Origin: Cylindrobasidium torrendii FP15055 ss-10
Lineage: Eukaryota; Basidiomycota; Agaricomycetes; Agaricales; Physalacriaceae
NCBI GenBank assembly: GCA_000934385.1
Contig: KN880843.1
Location: forward strand, 1-15,941
Length of the DNA stretch: 15,941 nucleotides
Reading direction: 5' to 3'
The position numbers were made by a program, and so were the translations under genes. Of this stretch, positions 1 through 9,572 are shown in pieces. Every line of letters starts with the position of its first letter. The stretch's first letter is position 1. Under the pieces are notes generated by a model. It saw only the letters and a program-made list of their open reading frames with translations. It had not been told where the DNA came from and searched no databases.

Positions 1-72
1 GTGACACCTCCGCGAAGGTTGGTCGGGTAGGTATGAAGTGGAGGTCGGGTTTCATGAGGCAATATGCGAACA

Positions 73-95
73 CGTGATCGAGTAGACCGATCACG
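73..95. repeat. 8-bp inverted repeat
   Basis: Perfect arms CGTGATCG (73-80) and CGATCACG (88-95) flank a 7-nt loop. It lies about 35 bp from a second perfect inverted repeat. No gene is attached to it, so a regulatory or transposon-end role is only a possibility. Confidence 0.6.
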
Positions 96-129
96 CTCTT
101 AGTACTAAGTACACACTTCCATCACTATA

Positions 130-148
130 GTCGAGATTAAATCTCGAC
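130..148. repeat. 9-bp perfect palindrome
   Basis: GTCGAGATT (130-138) and AATCTCGAC (140-148) are exact reverse complements around a single A. The site is clear in the sequence; its function is unknown. It could bind a dimeric regulator or be a leftover of an excised element. Confidence 0.6.
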
Positions 149-970
149 TCTATTTGCTTTCTTAAAACCTCCCGCCCACCCGACAAGGAAAGGTAAACCG
201 TTCCTTGAGCGCGACACGTGGGGTTGTCGTTCATTTCTCCCCACCGTTTGCGCTCGACACAGAAACCTCTCTCAGCGCTTTGGCGCTGGTTAGGTTCTCT
301 TACCCACAAACAAGAACGGTTTGCTTTCCACGTGTACCGGACTTGTGGAAATGGTTTCGATCAAATACAAGATCAAATTTCGCTAGCCAGCAATGAAAAG
401 TACCGCTATTTCGATTTTCGAGCGCAAGTTCGAACATTGCACCTGCTTGTCGACGTCTTGATTTCAGATTTATGGACTAAAATGGGAATCCTGGCCCCCT
501 TCCCGCCCCGTCTCCAAGCGCCACCACCCTACTTCCGTCCTCGGATTCGACTCTCGAAAAAAAAAAGCAAAGTGTTCACAACGTTTGCACATCGCTGTAA
601 TTTACTTGGTATAATGCCTGTATAATGCGCTTAGATGAGCGCAACCGAAATGCCGAACCGGGTGCCGAAAATGCCGATCGAGGGGCTCATTCTCGCACTA
701 TCACGTTCGCGTTTGGGCAAGCGCGCTCCCGGGGCGCGTTGAGAGTACAGAGTCGGAAGGCGGTGGTGCCAAATGGTGCTTGCTCCATCCCGTGCATGCT
801 GTGACTAGTGAGTTCCTCAATCTGCAACCGTTATGCGCTGGTATTGCGCGCTATGGACTCAGATGACTTATCTACATCAGCACCAGGACCCATCATCTCC
901 CACTTTTGGGCCACCTCCGGAATCCGCAGGCATCTTCAAGTTATCGCGACTCGCCAATGTCCCACTTCGA
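149..970. other. No supported gene
   Basis: Several overlapping reading frames are open here. The longest is plus-strand 218-625, about 135 codons, with no ATG near its 5' end. None shows a recognisable motif or a coherent pair of splice sites. I treat the stretch as intergenic or badly decayed. Confidence 0.4.
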
Positions 971-989
971 TCCCCAATGGCCTTGATAC

Positions 990-1272
990 AAGCTCTCACT
1001 CCAATCTCCAAGTGTAGTCTGGACTGAACGCGCAGTGTATAGTAACCTACTGTAAGTAAGAGTTCAGAAGACTACGGCTCGTCAGGCTCATTCTTTCCAG
1101 GCGCTTCTTGAACAGAGCTTCCTGTTCACGAGAGCACCTCACGCTGACGCCTGACACCATTAAAGCGAGATTATCCCACACCGCCGACACGCATACCAGC
1201 CTCGCGACCATTCTGACTGGAACAATATTCCGCTTTTCTTATGGTCCCTTCTATTGCGCCTCTGCGCGCACG
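990..1272 (+). pseudogene. Two-exon coding remnant, unknown family
   Basis: A well-formed intron lies at 1052-1100 (49 nt), with donor GTAAGTAAG and acceptor TTCTTTCCAG. Joining 990-1051 to 1101-1272 gives one open frame of 78 codons, with the junction in phase 2. The product contains VVWTERAVYSNLL just before the junction and RFLNRASCSREHLTLTPDTI just after it. It ends at TAA 1273-1275. Upstream, the frame is closed by TGA 984-986, so no start codon is visible and the 5' part is either missing or frameshifted. I do not recognise the family. The strength of the splice signals and the frame agreement across them are the evidence that this was once coding. Confidence 0.35.
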
Positions 1273-1275
1273 TAA

Positions 1276-2229
1276 CTCTACCCTGCATGCCTTTGTCCTG
1301 GTTCGCGTATAGCAGGCAAACCAAACGCTTGTTCGAGTCTTTTTCGACCGCGGACTGTGTCATTTACTCGAGCCACGATTACATCTCCTTCCAGTAGCTG
1401 CCCAAATACCTTCGCCCAACGCTTATCAGAATCCTCGCCTCCTGATGGGCCGACTACTAAGTCTCCTGCACCTCGCTAAGAAGCCGAAATACTGCGTCTT
1501 CACGAACAGCCACCTGGATCACACAATGCCTATACTAAATTTTCGCCGGGCTTACATCGGCACCCATAAATCTGTCTACCGACTGCCAAATTGAATCCTG
1601 CGCCTCATCGCATCGGTACACCCATCTGCAATCACGCGGCGAGTCGGAAAGCTTGGATTCTTTTTGCAATCCTGATGTGAAATCCCCCCTCTCACTGGCC
1701 AATCGCCTTCTGGCAACAGGCCGACGGATGCGACAGCTGCTTAATTCCTGGAGGTGGAGCGAACATCAAAAGCTGCATTCGACGGGCTTCTACAAATCAG
1801 CTTGATTCGGTACCAATTTTCGACGAAGCTCTACCGTATTGGCTGTCGGAGAATTACATTCTCGCATGCAGAGACGTGCTTAACAACGACGGGTCCGCAG
1901 TGACTCGGCGCTAGTGCTCGATTTTGGGGAGGGCTGCCTAAACGGACCGCTCACTACTAATTCATATTTGGGAGCGGCTCAGCACTATGCTATCTACCAC
2001 TAGACAGCATGTGCAGACCAACGACCCAGTGAGTAGTGTGCGTACCTGTAGATGGATGGATGCAGCAATTATTGCATATCTGCTTACACGAGTCCTTCGT
2101 CGCGCCTTGGGGCACCTAGTTGCTCATGGCGAGGCCACACATGGGACAAACGATGTGAGGGAGACCCGTGTGGCTTCGCTGAGATCTTTGAAATCATTGT
2201 TGACACGATACCAATACTCTTTGGGTTGA
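1276..2229 (+). pseudogene. Possible decayed coding tract
   Basis: The same frame as the upstream exon stays unusually open. In-frame stops occur only at 1477, 1567, 1678, 1912, 1939 and 2227. The open runs at 1681-1911 and 1942-2226 read like protein, for example LPYWLSENYILACRDVL and MDAAIIAYLLTRVLRRALGH. About 15 stops would be expected by chance over this length. An overlapping frame (2052-2486) reads onward with ICVIRIKQWAGYMFLIHDF, so a frameshift near 2180 may separate two parts of one gene. The family is unknown. An alternative reading is that several short introns lie inside and the open frame is partly coincidental. Confidence 0.25.
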
Positions 2230-2570
2230 GACCCTTGGTTACTACTCATTTTGAACAAAGAGCTTCAGAATCCGAATCTGGAGAATGTCACTCTCCTGCA
2301 ATTAGAAGGGCACAAACAACTATTGCTTGCTTGCTAAACCGTTTTGACTTTCTAATAGGCAGCGCGCCTGAGAGACTCATTTGTGTAATTCGTATAAAGC
2401 AATGGGCTGGGTACATGTTTCTTATCCATGACTTCCCACGCCGAGCCTCGTCCCGGCCAGAATTACTTCTGCACCTCGTATCCTGACTTGAAGGTTGGAG
2501 CATGTATCACGCTTGGGGACATACTATCCCAGGATCAAGGCAGTGCGTGTGCTTTACTTGACTTTACCAG

Positions 2571-3111
2571 AAGCTAGGACTTATTGTTCATGAAGAAACG
2601 GCTCAGGGACAGTGAGGATTGATACCGCCTCCAATGTATGATCAAGCTGATTTCTTTCCGTCAGGGAGCTCCCTAGCTACGTGACGCCTTCCAAGCGCGC
2701 TATGCCATTCATGTAAGTGTGATATTGGTGCTCGCAGCGTCACGGTGCCACTCATCGCTATCGGACAGGGAATCGCAAATTGCCTCCGCTTGCTTCCAAG
2801 CCATCAACGTAACTTTGACCACAGTCAGAATTCGAATCGTGGACAACAACTTCATCTTGTCGCCTAAAGTGCTTCTAGAGCTGGGCCTCCACAAGAGATT
2901 CCGGGATGCGACAGCAGGATCGTTCTTCTTCTTAACAGCCAGAAAACCCAAAGTCCTAGGCCTTTTGTCTTCAACTTCCATATGGGAGTACCGCCCCGGC
3001 ACGGGATGGCGAAGGGCCAGAGAAGGAGACTACGCTGGTACAATGCGCATTCGGTTGAGATCTGACCACGCTGTCACATATTCTACTAGCGATGGTGGCA
3101 AACTTAGATAG
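2571..3111 (+). CDS. 3' end of a multi-exon gene, unknown function
   Basis: Three exons join without breaking the frame: 2571-2611, 2665-2712 and 2769-3111. Their introns are 53 nt (2612-2664, GTGAGG to TTTCCGTCAG) and 56 nt (2713-2768, GTAAGT to GGACAG), both phase 2. A further intron, 2504-2570 (GTATCA to TTTACCAG, with CTTGAC as branch site), may precede them, but the frame does not carry cleanly into the upstream reading frame. The spliced product has 143 residues before TAG 3109-3111. It includes LIVHEETAQGQELPSYV, FILSPKVLLELGLHKRF and SIWEYRPGTGWRRAREGDYA. No signal peptide, membrane segment or named motif is visible. A minus-strand frame (2709-3002) is also open, but it has no supporting splice sites. 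The gene may be part of the decayed tract upstream. Confidence 0.4.
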
Positions 3112-3114
3112 ATG

Positions 3115-4540
3115 CGAGACCAGCCCCTTCTGAGTCCCGTTTTTGGAACTGGGGAAAACCCTGCGCCGTATGTGGTGGTGGTGGTGGTATGAGTGTGCCA
3201 GACAATATGAAGGATACAGGGCGGGTAGCGTGTCTCTGAGTGTACCGACGAGGAAAGATTGTTCGACAACGACACTGTACATTATAATACAAACTTCATG
3301 GAAAATGACGGTAACTATCAGACCTCTGTAGCATGCATTTGACCTGTTTGTAACGAGATTGATCACCGTGACGTCGGTCTTGGTAGGTCCAACACGACTT
3401 CTCATCCTCTTAATTACAGTGGTTCTGGTTTAGAATAGTCACGCACCTAAGCCACCGCAACGATCAATTCTCATTGTGTGTACACGCGATATGTTTGGAA
3501 TCATCCAGCTAGACCTCGCGAGCAATGCATCGAGTCGCTCGCCGGTTATGCGCGCGGCGCGAGTCGATACCCATACCACGAGCGTGCTACAAGCCCTCAG
3601 TACTTTAGTCCTTGTTGATGTTTCCGACATCAATGGTACATTGCTCTCAATTCACAAGATGTTTGAAGACTTTGGTTCATGGTTCTAGCGGTGGCTAGTA
3701 AAGAGGAAGGGCTGCGGTTTTGCTTGGGTTTTGCTAGTTCTGGTGGCACCCAAAGAAAAATATTTATGCATTTGTAAGATCTTCGAAGAGGCTGAAGCCT
3801 GAGAATACATATGTCACAGTGGTGCTGAATGCTTATCAGTGCATCACGTACCAGAGTCATGCACTCCATCCCCTAAGTAGGCCCGATATGTGGGCCACTC
3901 TGGTGGCATCATGCGCACGGGTCATTTTATCTGGGTGCTTATACTACTTATAGACTGTACCGAACAGATCCCGATCGCGGCATCGGACAGTATCATGAGG
4001 CTCGTGGCTATGCGAATGCCGTTTAAGCTTTATAAGGCCGTGCACCATAGCCGTGTGTTTACCAGGTTACGAATGCCGCGCTTCATTCTGACAGAGAGGC
4101 ATAATCAACTGCGAGTTGTTGATTAGTTGTGACGCCCACACCATAACGGAATCGGGCGCAGAGAAGAACATACGGTGCGGGAGTGTAGGGCGAAGTTACA
4201 GGTAGGTTGGAGAGTTGCATTTATCCTCTATATATGCTGAGGGCGGGTGGGAAGTCCAACAGCTCCGCTGAAACGAGAAACAATTCATCCGAAACATTGT
4301 ACACATAGAGCCTTCAACAAAGTCTTTTATCTCTTCCGGGAGAAATCCTTCAGGCCAAAGTCGATAAAGTGCACTTCTGAAAAAGCCACTGCCAAAGCGA
4401 TCTATCACGGCTTAGTTCCACACTATCATCTTCTTATTTCTTTGAGAGATACCCGGCCCTCTGCCCGATATGTGTACAGAACGGGATCGCGATCCTTGCT
4501 ACTATGCCGCGGGCGTAGACGGGCGCTGGCTGGTATGACA
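3115..4540. other. Scattered short open frames, no supported gene
   Basis: Short frames at 3476-3688 (+), 3890-4126 (+) and 4196-4408 (-) have a protein-like look. Examples are LSTLVLVDVSDINGTLLS on plus and LYRLWPEGFLPEEIKDFVE on minus. None has a convincing start, splice partner or known motif. They may be exon remnants of one or more decayed genes. A small hairpin (AATCAAC, 8-nt loop, GTTGATT) lies near 4102-4123. Confidence 0.3.
3172..3188. repeat. GTG trinucleotide run
   Basis: Five consecutive GTG units followed by GT. This is a simple sequence repeat 60 bp downstream of the preceding stop codon, with no sign of function. Confidence 0.6.
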
Positions 4541-4548
4541 GGGTAAGA

Positions 4549-4761
4549 ATGGCTAGGCAACCAGTGTACATGTCACTTGCCTTCATGATGATATTCCATT
4601 TGATCTTCTCTCCCTCCTGTTGCTTTGCATTGCCATATAATGCACTTGGCAATCATAGAAACACCACTGTCGACTCGGGTCGACTGGGCGGCCTGGCAGT
4701 GCCGACTGTTCTTCGGATTTCCACAGGTTCTTGGAGGGGTGCATCGTGGTCGAGACCATGA
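4549..4761 (+). CDS. Possible small secreted protein
   Basis: The frame starts with a true ATG and runs 70 codons to TGA. Residues 1-29 look like a signal peptide: a basic start (MARQ), a hydrophobic core (MSLAFMMIFHLIF) and small residues before a likely cleavage after CCFA. The mature part has one N-glycosylation sequon (NTT) and the stretch GLAVPTVLRISTG. That stretch faintly recalls the first strand of fungal periplasmic-binding-like secreted proteins. This resemblance is from memory and weak, and such proteins are several times longer. The product could be a truncated exon, a small secreted protein, or chance. No TATA box is evident upstream. Confidence 0.25.
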   Translation: MARQPVYMSLAFMMIFHLIFSPSCCFALPYNALGNHRNTTVDSGRLGGLAVPTVLRISTGSWRGASWSRP

Positions 4762-4962
4762 CGGTGATTGGCAGCTGTCCTGGGCTCTGTGCACATTTTC
4801 GATGGCAGAGATTGGGCGGGATGGGGTTCAGAGTATGCAGTTTCGAGCCTGTGATCAAGCTTCAAGCTTCAAGAGTGACAAGTATAGTGTACGCAGTCAT
4901 TCTGTTTACTATTGATTGGTCCCGGTTTGTGAATACACCGACATCATGCGACATTTAATGCG

Positions 4963-4970
4963 TATATAAG
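4963..4970 (+). promoter_or_regulatory. TATA-box-like TATATAAG
   Basis: TATATAAG is an excellent match to the TATA consensus. The next ATG, 53 bp downstream at 5023, opens a frame of 29 codons closed by TGA 5110-5112, unless the GTAGGT at 5101 is an intron donor. I could not build a longer gene from it, so a functional promoter is unproven. Confidence 0.3.
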
Positions 4971-5172
4971 CCTCACCGAGCGCTCGCCGCAGAAGCTCCT
5001 TCAAGTTGTTGAAGTGGGTGGAATGACTAGCAATGATTTGCTGCTAGAAGTCGGCTCTGCCTTTACCCTTGAGATCAACAAGTTTAGGCTTGGGCGCAGC
5101 GTAGGTCTGTGACGGCTTTGATACAGTTATCCAGCATCCGGTTAAAGTCACTTTCCTATGATAAGAACTTTA

Positions 5173-5517
5173 GTCGCGTAGACCTTGTAACTTGTAGGAG
5201 TGGGGGCCATACATTTCGTTCTCGACACCAAATCTATAAGTCACGTTGGGAGATATGTAGAAGGACAATGGATAATTAGCAATCTGGATGCTGTTATAAG
5301 TTTCTTGAAGGCCTTGAACATAGTATGACGATACTTCGTGGGTTAGCTCAACTATCCCCCTGCTCGCCTCGTTTGCCCTCTGAACGGTGAGTTCGCCATC
5401 GGTTGACACAGAGCTGGAGTGCAGATAGACGTTGGTCAAAAGCCTGGGAATTTCGCTTGTGTCAAGCTCGATGAGAGGTGCCGGGCCAGTGAGTATTAGC
5501 GTCCTAGCAACAAGAGC
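5173..5517 (-). CDS. Protein-like exon or gene fragment, unknown family
   Basis: The minus strand is open from the stop at 5518-5520 to TAA at 5170-5172, about 115 codons. The first internal ATG lies around 5215. The translation reads naturally: LIELDTSEIPRLLTNVYLHS near the start, then VQRANEASRGIVELTHEVSS, and FYISPNVTYRFGVENEMYG near the end. The leading leucine-spaced pattern could fit a leucine-rich-repeat or F-box-type protein, but no diagnostic motif is present. With no ATG at the 5' end it would be a terminal exon, and I could not find a clear partner exon upstream on the minus strand. It may be a remnant. Confidence 0.3.
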
Positions 5518-5639
5518 TCAGCGGGGCAAAATGAATAAGACAGTGTAGATACCACATCCCATGTCGATTTAACATTCCGGAGCCCATGATAGTATAAGTG
5601 AGTACTGGCACAGTGGTAATGCCTGCGAGATCAGTGGCC

Positions 5640-5957
5640 AATTGGTCGTGTTTGGTTTAGAGGCCCAAGTGATGGCCGCATCGGACGGCCCGAGCTCGGC
5701 ATTTACTCATTTACTCAGTGTAGACTTAAACTTAACTCGAACCTCGATGGACCCGACGGCGCGAGACTTTGTCCAGAAATATAGGAAACATGACATGGCC
5801 ATTACTTTCGATATCAACCTCCATAACCAACACCTTCAACATCCAACTGGTCCACATCGGCAGCCTCAGCATCGACTTCATCTGGCCTAGTACTCAAACC
5901 TGCGGGCATTGCAAAGAACACGGACAGTTTTTCTGCGTCCACAAGTGCCTGGCGATT
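5640..5957. other. No supported gene
   Basis: Plus-strand frames at 5642-5890 and 5769-5975 are open, and one contains a Cys/His cluster (CGHCKEHGQFFCVHKC). The minus strand reads onward from the pseudogene at 5958-6777 with repeated stops. I see no start codon or splice structure that would favour the plus strand. Confidence 0.3.
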
Positions 5958-6777
5958 TCAGATGGCCTCGATTAACGCATTTGCCTTGGCTGCCCGTGTT
6001 GTGAGAGTACTATTTGCCGGTATCTTGTTCCTCCACCCTTTCCCCTTCTTCCCTTCGTTCACTGCCCGTCGCTCTTCCTCCCGTCAAAACCAGTTCACGT
6101 TCGCAACCAATTCCTCTTTCGAAATCGCCTTCATCTGAAAAGGATCCACAAGCTTGACCAAATCTGTGGGCATCAAAGGTACAAGCATATACAGCACATC
6201 CATTGACTTCTTCACATCCTACAAGTGTTCTCCTGCACGCGTGCCACCTCCTTTGCATGTGCAACGATTCGCATATCCTATCGAGGCCAAGTTTCGCTTT
6301 TCTACGTACGGTGGACCGAGCATGTGCAAAGAGTTGAGCGGAGAGGTTTGTAGAATGGTGGGTGAGCCATCGTTTTGTCTTGTTCCGTGTATACATAGTT
6401 TTCGAGCGAATGAATGGAATTTTAGCATTTGGTGCTTGTTGTTTGGCCCGCTTGAGCATCCCCGCCGCGCCTTCGTTGGCATCGTTTGTCGGAAGCATGT
6501 GCGGCTTTGCTTTATGTGCCGGTGTGAGACAAAACCGAATAGGATCGTCGTAAGCGATGCAGCATTTCCATCCTTCAAGCACGGACTTGAAAATTGCAAT
6601 CAGAACCTCGCAAAAGAGGGGAAGTTGGGGTATTCGAGCGATTTCGGGGCGGTGAAACGGGAGACCATCAAGTGTCAGAGTCGAGCTCGAATCGGCGCAG
6701 ATGAGGTGTATGTACACTGCTTCTGGTGGCTGCGGGAGGATAGGCCTTTTGGTATTCAGATTGTAAAGCGAGCTCAT
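5958..6777 (-). pseudogene. Frameshifted fragment of a fungal repeat-linked gene family
   Basis: The minus strand is open from 6777 to 6010. It contains FCEVLIAIFKSVLEGW, the motif TNDANEGAAGMLKRAKQQ (about 6435-6490) and KTMYTRNKTKRWL (about 6365-6405). The recognisable protein then moves to another minus frame from about 6218 down to the stop at 5958-5960: LVKLVDPFQMKAISKEELV, then NEGKKGKGWRNKIP and TTRAAKANALIEAI. That frame has TAG at 6219-6221 and TGA at 6084-6086. From memory, an N-E-G-A-x-G core, an M-Y-x-x-N-x-T motif, a basic region and a final short helical repeat occur in this order in large agaricomycete proteins of unknown function that are scattered like mobile-element cargo. 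I cannot verify this here. The overlapping plus-strand frame (6154-6846) is taken as a shadow. The fragment has at least one frameshift and one stop, so it is not functional. Confidence 0.45.
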
Positions 6778-6936
6778 CGTAGTCAGGTAGCAGCAACTCC
6801 AAGAAAGTTAGCAAGGCGCTTGGTTCCGGTTAGAACTAAGACTTAAGGTTACGACGCGATCGTAATAACTTAACTCTCACACTTGACATCACTCTTGAAG
6901 CCATCATTCGTGTGTAGCCTCCCCGTCTCCGGCCCT

Positions 6937-8230
6937 ATGGACGACGAGCACTACTTCTACAGGCCCGAGGAAACTTATTTTGGCCGGGGTCACCGTGGAT
7001 GTGTAGGTGGGAAAGCTATCTAGTGCGTCGCCTACCAGTCCGTTGACCAATTCTGATGACTTTGCAGCGAACGCCAGATGTAGTCGACGAACTTGGCCGA
7101 AGCGATTTGCTGTGAGTTTCTGTTCATACCGCGAACGCTATTTCCAAGACATCTTCAATTTTATCATCAGGACGACGGAGGATGTTAGGTGCGCTCTTCC
7201 TTTCCCTTTACCGGCACATCACTCTCCATATCCTAGCCTGTCAGGCGCGTCCACTTTGGATATCCCTGTGCTTCTGCGCCCCGCTCCGTGCTTCTTTGCC
7301 TGATCTCACTCCGCCCTAGTATGCCCAGCAGCTCACCTACTGACGTTGGCGTCTTTCAGTCCTACCTATACCAAAACTCCAAGCTCAAAGAGACGAACGC
7401 CAACTCTAGTAGTGACCGGAATAGATTGAACACGACTGTCGCATTTCTGTGGGTAGTGATTATACCTGTACACATGTGAGGACGAACGTATGGCAGCCGT
7501 GGTAAGTACTCCATTCCCCACTTCTACTTCGTCTTTGTCTTCACCTCCTCCGCTTCGAGCCCTGCACGCTGTCCCTTGCCATGATCTAGGACTTACTATT
7601 CATCGGCCTCCACCCGTCTTCCATCGCATGTACTTATGTAGTCCCTATTCTCCCAGTCCCTAACATGCGAGAACAGGCGCCCGTGGATTTGGAATGGACC
7701 GCTGCTCGAGGATACGACGTGCGAAAATAGGGAGTGGATAGGGAACGACATAGCGCGATGATGTCTATCCATTTGGCAGGTGTGTAGCTGCCGTCTTTAT
7801 TCCAATGGTCGATGACTGCATCATCAGAGGATGCATATCCTCTTTCTTTCTTTTCTTTCGGACACCGATTTCGTGTGTCCTGTATTCGGAAGAGACTGAG
7901 ACTCGCTTTTCCCCTCGTGCGCCAGATAGAACGAGTTTGGATTCTTCGTGGGTGTAGGCGCAGGCGGCTCTGCACTTAAAGACGAGACGTTTAAGGTTTG
8001 CGATGTCTCCTCCAAAGCTAGTGCCGAAGGGAGAACAGGGGTGGTGTGGAAGGAGGAGAAGTGGTGGCGAAGTACACTGTGGACGAGAATCTGCTCTCGC
8101 TACGCGTGGAGGTTCTTGCTGCGTATCCATTGGAGAGGATTGAAGTGGGTGAAGGTGTATCGAGCCTCTTTGAATTCCACTGGAGTTTCCTTTTGCTTTT
8201 GTTTTTAGCAGGGGATGCGAAGCTGCACCT
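6937..8230 (+). pseudogene. Duplicate copy A: decayed gene with Listerin-like RWD piece
   Basis: Copy A is a decayed multi-exon gene. It shares with copy B (9573-11320) an intron at 7023-7077 with donor GTGCGTCGCCT, an exon 7078-7198 beginning ATGTAG, a donor at 7502, a 175-nt intron to 7676, and a last acceptor near 7963. The final exon carries ALKDETFKVCDV (about 7970-8006). After a frameshift near 8055 comes EVVAKYTVDENLLSL and, a little on, AAYPLERIEVGEG (8058-8160). The order L-x-D-x-F-x-V, EVxAxYTVDE, YPLxxIEV and then a Trp-containing hydrophobic stretch matches the RWD domain before the RING of Listerin/LTN1, the ribosome-quality-control E3 ligase. No RING cysteine pattern follows. 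Stops and frame changes show that it is non-functional. Exon sequence equivalent to 10486-10790 of copy B is largely missing. Confidence 0.45.
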
Positions 8231-8280
8231 CTCACTCCGTCTATGCCTTCCTTCTCATTCCACCTGTGCTTGCTAACGCT

Positions 8281-9540
8281 TACTTACATGCTCACTAACG
8301 CTGCACGAACAGGTCCCTCGATCTCTTATTCCAAAGTCATAGGCAACGATGTAAACGGTATTTAGGATCACGATTGTCAATGATTTCAAGCATCTCTGAA
8401 TGACCCGACCTATGTAGAAGAACGAATGTTAATGATAGTCTTGAGAGCTCAGACCGCGAGTGTGCGGCTCCACACTTTGTCGTCTGGAGTCAATTTCTAA
8501 TGGATTGGGATGCAAACGAGTCTGGAATATGATGAACAACAAGATGCAATAGCATTGGGACACCGTACAACCTCTGTATTTGGCCCCGCGTCGGTCCAGG
8601 ACCAAGATATCGTGTAGACTATATTCCGGTAAGGAATGGCGCGAAGGAGTATGTGAACCGAGACTCTACTCGCGTTTCTGTTCGATGCGCTGTCTGAAAT
8701 GGTGATGCAGTCGCTGGAACGCGTCTGCTCCGGCGCGTCATTGGTAAATTCAGTGTTTGCGTCCGAGTTGAACATGCAGATCCACAGCTGATGAGACGTC
8801 AGAATCCTATCATACGGTAGGGTGAGTGTATGTAGGCTGGCAAAGGCATTGGTCGCGCAGCCGAACATTTTGGGAGGATGTATGAGACGAGTGGTGCCGG
8901 TGATGCGCCGCCAACATGCTATCCACCGGCAACACGTCCTGCACGATAATCCGACGTTCCGGGGGGAGGAAGAGCGTACAACGTACCTGAACACTCTTCT
9001 GCAAATCAAAGTCCAAGGGTAGACATGCCCGCCATGGAGTACAGCGGTCTCCGGATGTTTGGTGCAACGATGGCAATGTACGCGTCCTCGCAGGCGAAGT
9101 GTGCTGCTGATGGTAATGTACGTTCCAAGAGGGGTCGGAATCCAGCCGGGTGTCGCGCTTGTGGGGGGTTACATGTATACCGCGAAGAGGGTTGTTGGCG
9201 GGCCTTCAGGTTCCATACAGGCGACTTGCGATAGCTTTTTTTCACTGTATTTGAGCCTCGAGTCGGGCATCGGTGCCAGGGTGTCGGAATCGAGATGAAC
9301 TGGCAGTCTGGTGGTTATATACTACGAGCGTGTCGTGGGTATGAATCCAGAATGAATCCATGCGCGACATTGGTTTGAGGAGTGAAGCAGAAACGAGCGA
9401 AGAGCGTGGACGCCTCCGGCAAGCTAAGTAGTCGATGGTCGAAGTCAAGTCCAAGTGTCTATCACGCACCGATCTTGGTACTGGACCACCATGATCATCT
9501 TGTTCGCAAGAGTTAGATTCTTAGAATGAAGGTTCTGGAT
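8281..9540. other. Spacer between the duplicated copies; possible minus-strand remnants
   Basis: No intact gene is seen. On the minus strand an intron-like segment (8939-8986, GTACGT to CGTGCAG, 48 nt) separates LPLDFDLQKSVQ from DVLPVDSMLAAHH in one frame. Upstream on that strand, AYIAIVAPNIRRPLYSMAG (about 9010-9090) reads like protein but sits in another frame. A long minus frame, 8497-9009, includes FASLHTLTLPYDRILTSHQ. Together these suggest a broken minus-strand gene of unknown family, but I could not join the pieces convincingly. Confidence 0.25.
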
Positions 9541-9572
9541 ATTTGCGTATCGACGGACGACCTCCTGGGCCA

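Noticed and set aside
218..625. 135-codon plus-strand frame
   Set aside because: It has no ATG near its start, no splice sites and no motif; overlapping frames are similarly open.
5769..5975. CGHCKEHGQFFCVHKC considered as a zinc finger
   Set aside because: There is one isolated cluster, no start codon context, and the opposite strand appears to belong to the decayed minus-strand gene.
6154..6846. A 230-codon plus-strand open frame opposite the pseudogene at 5958-6777
   Set aside because: The minus strand carries the recognisable motif order and continues in a second frame past this one. The plus frame has no familiar motif and looks like an antisense shadow.
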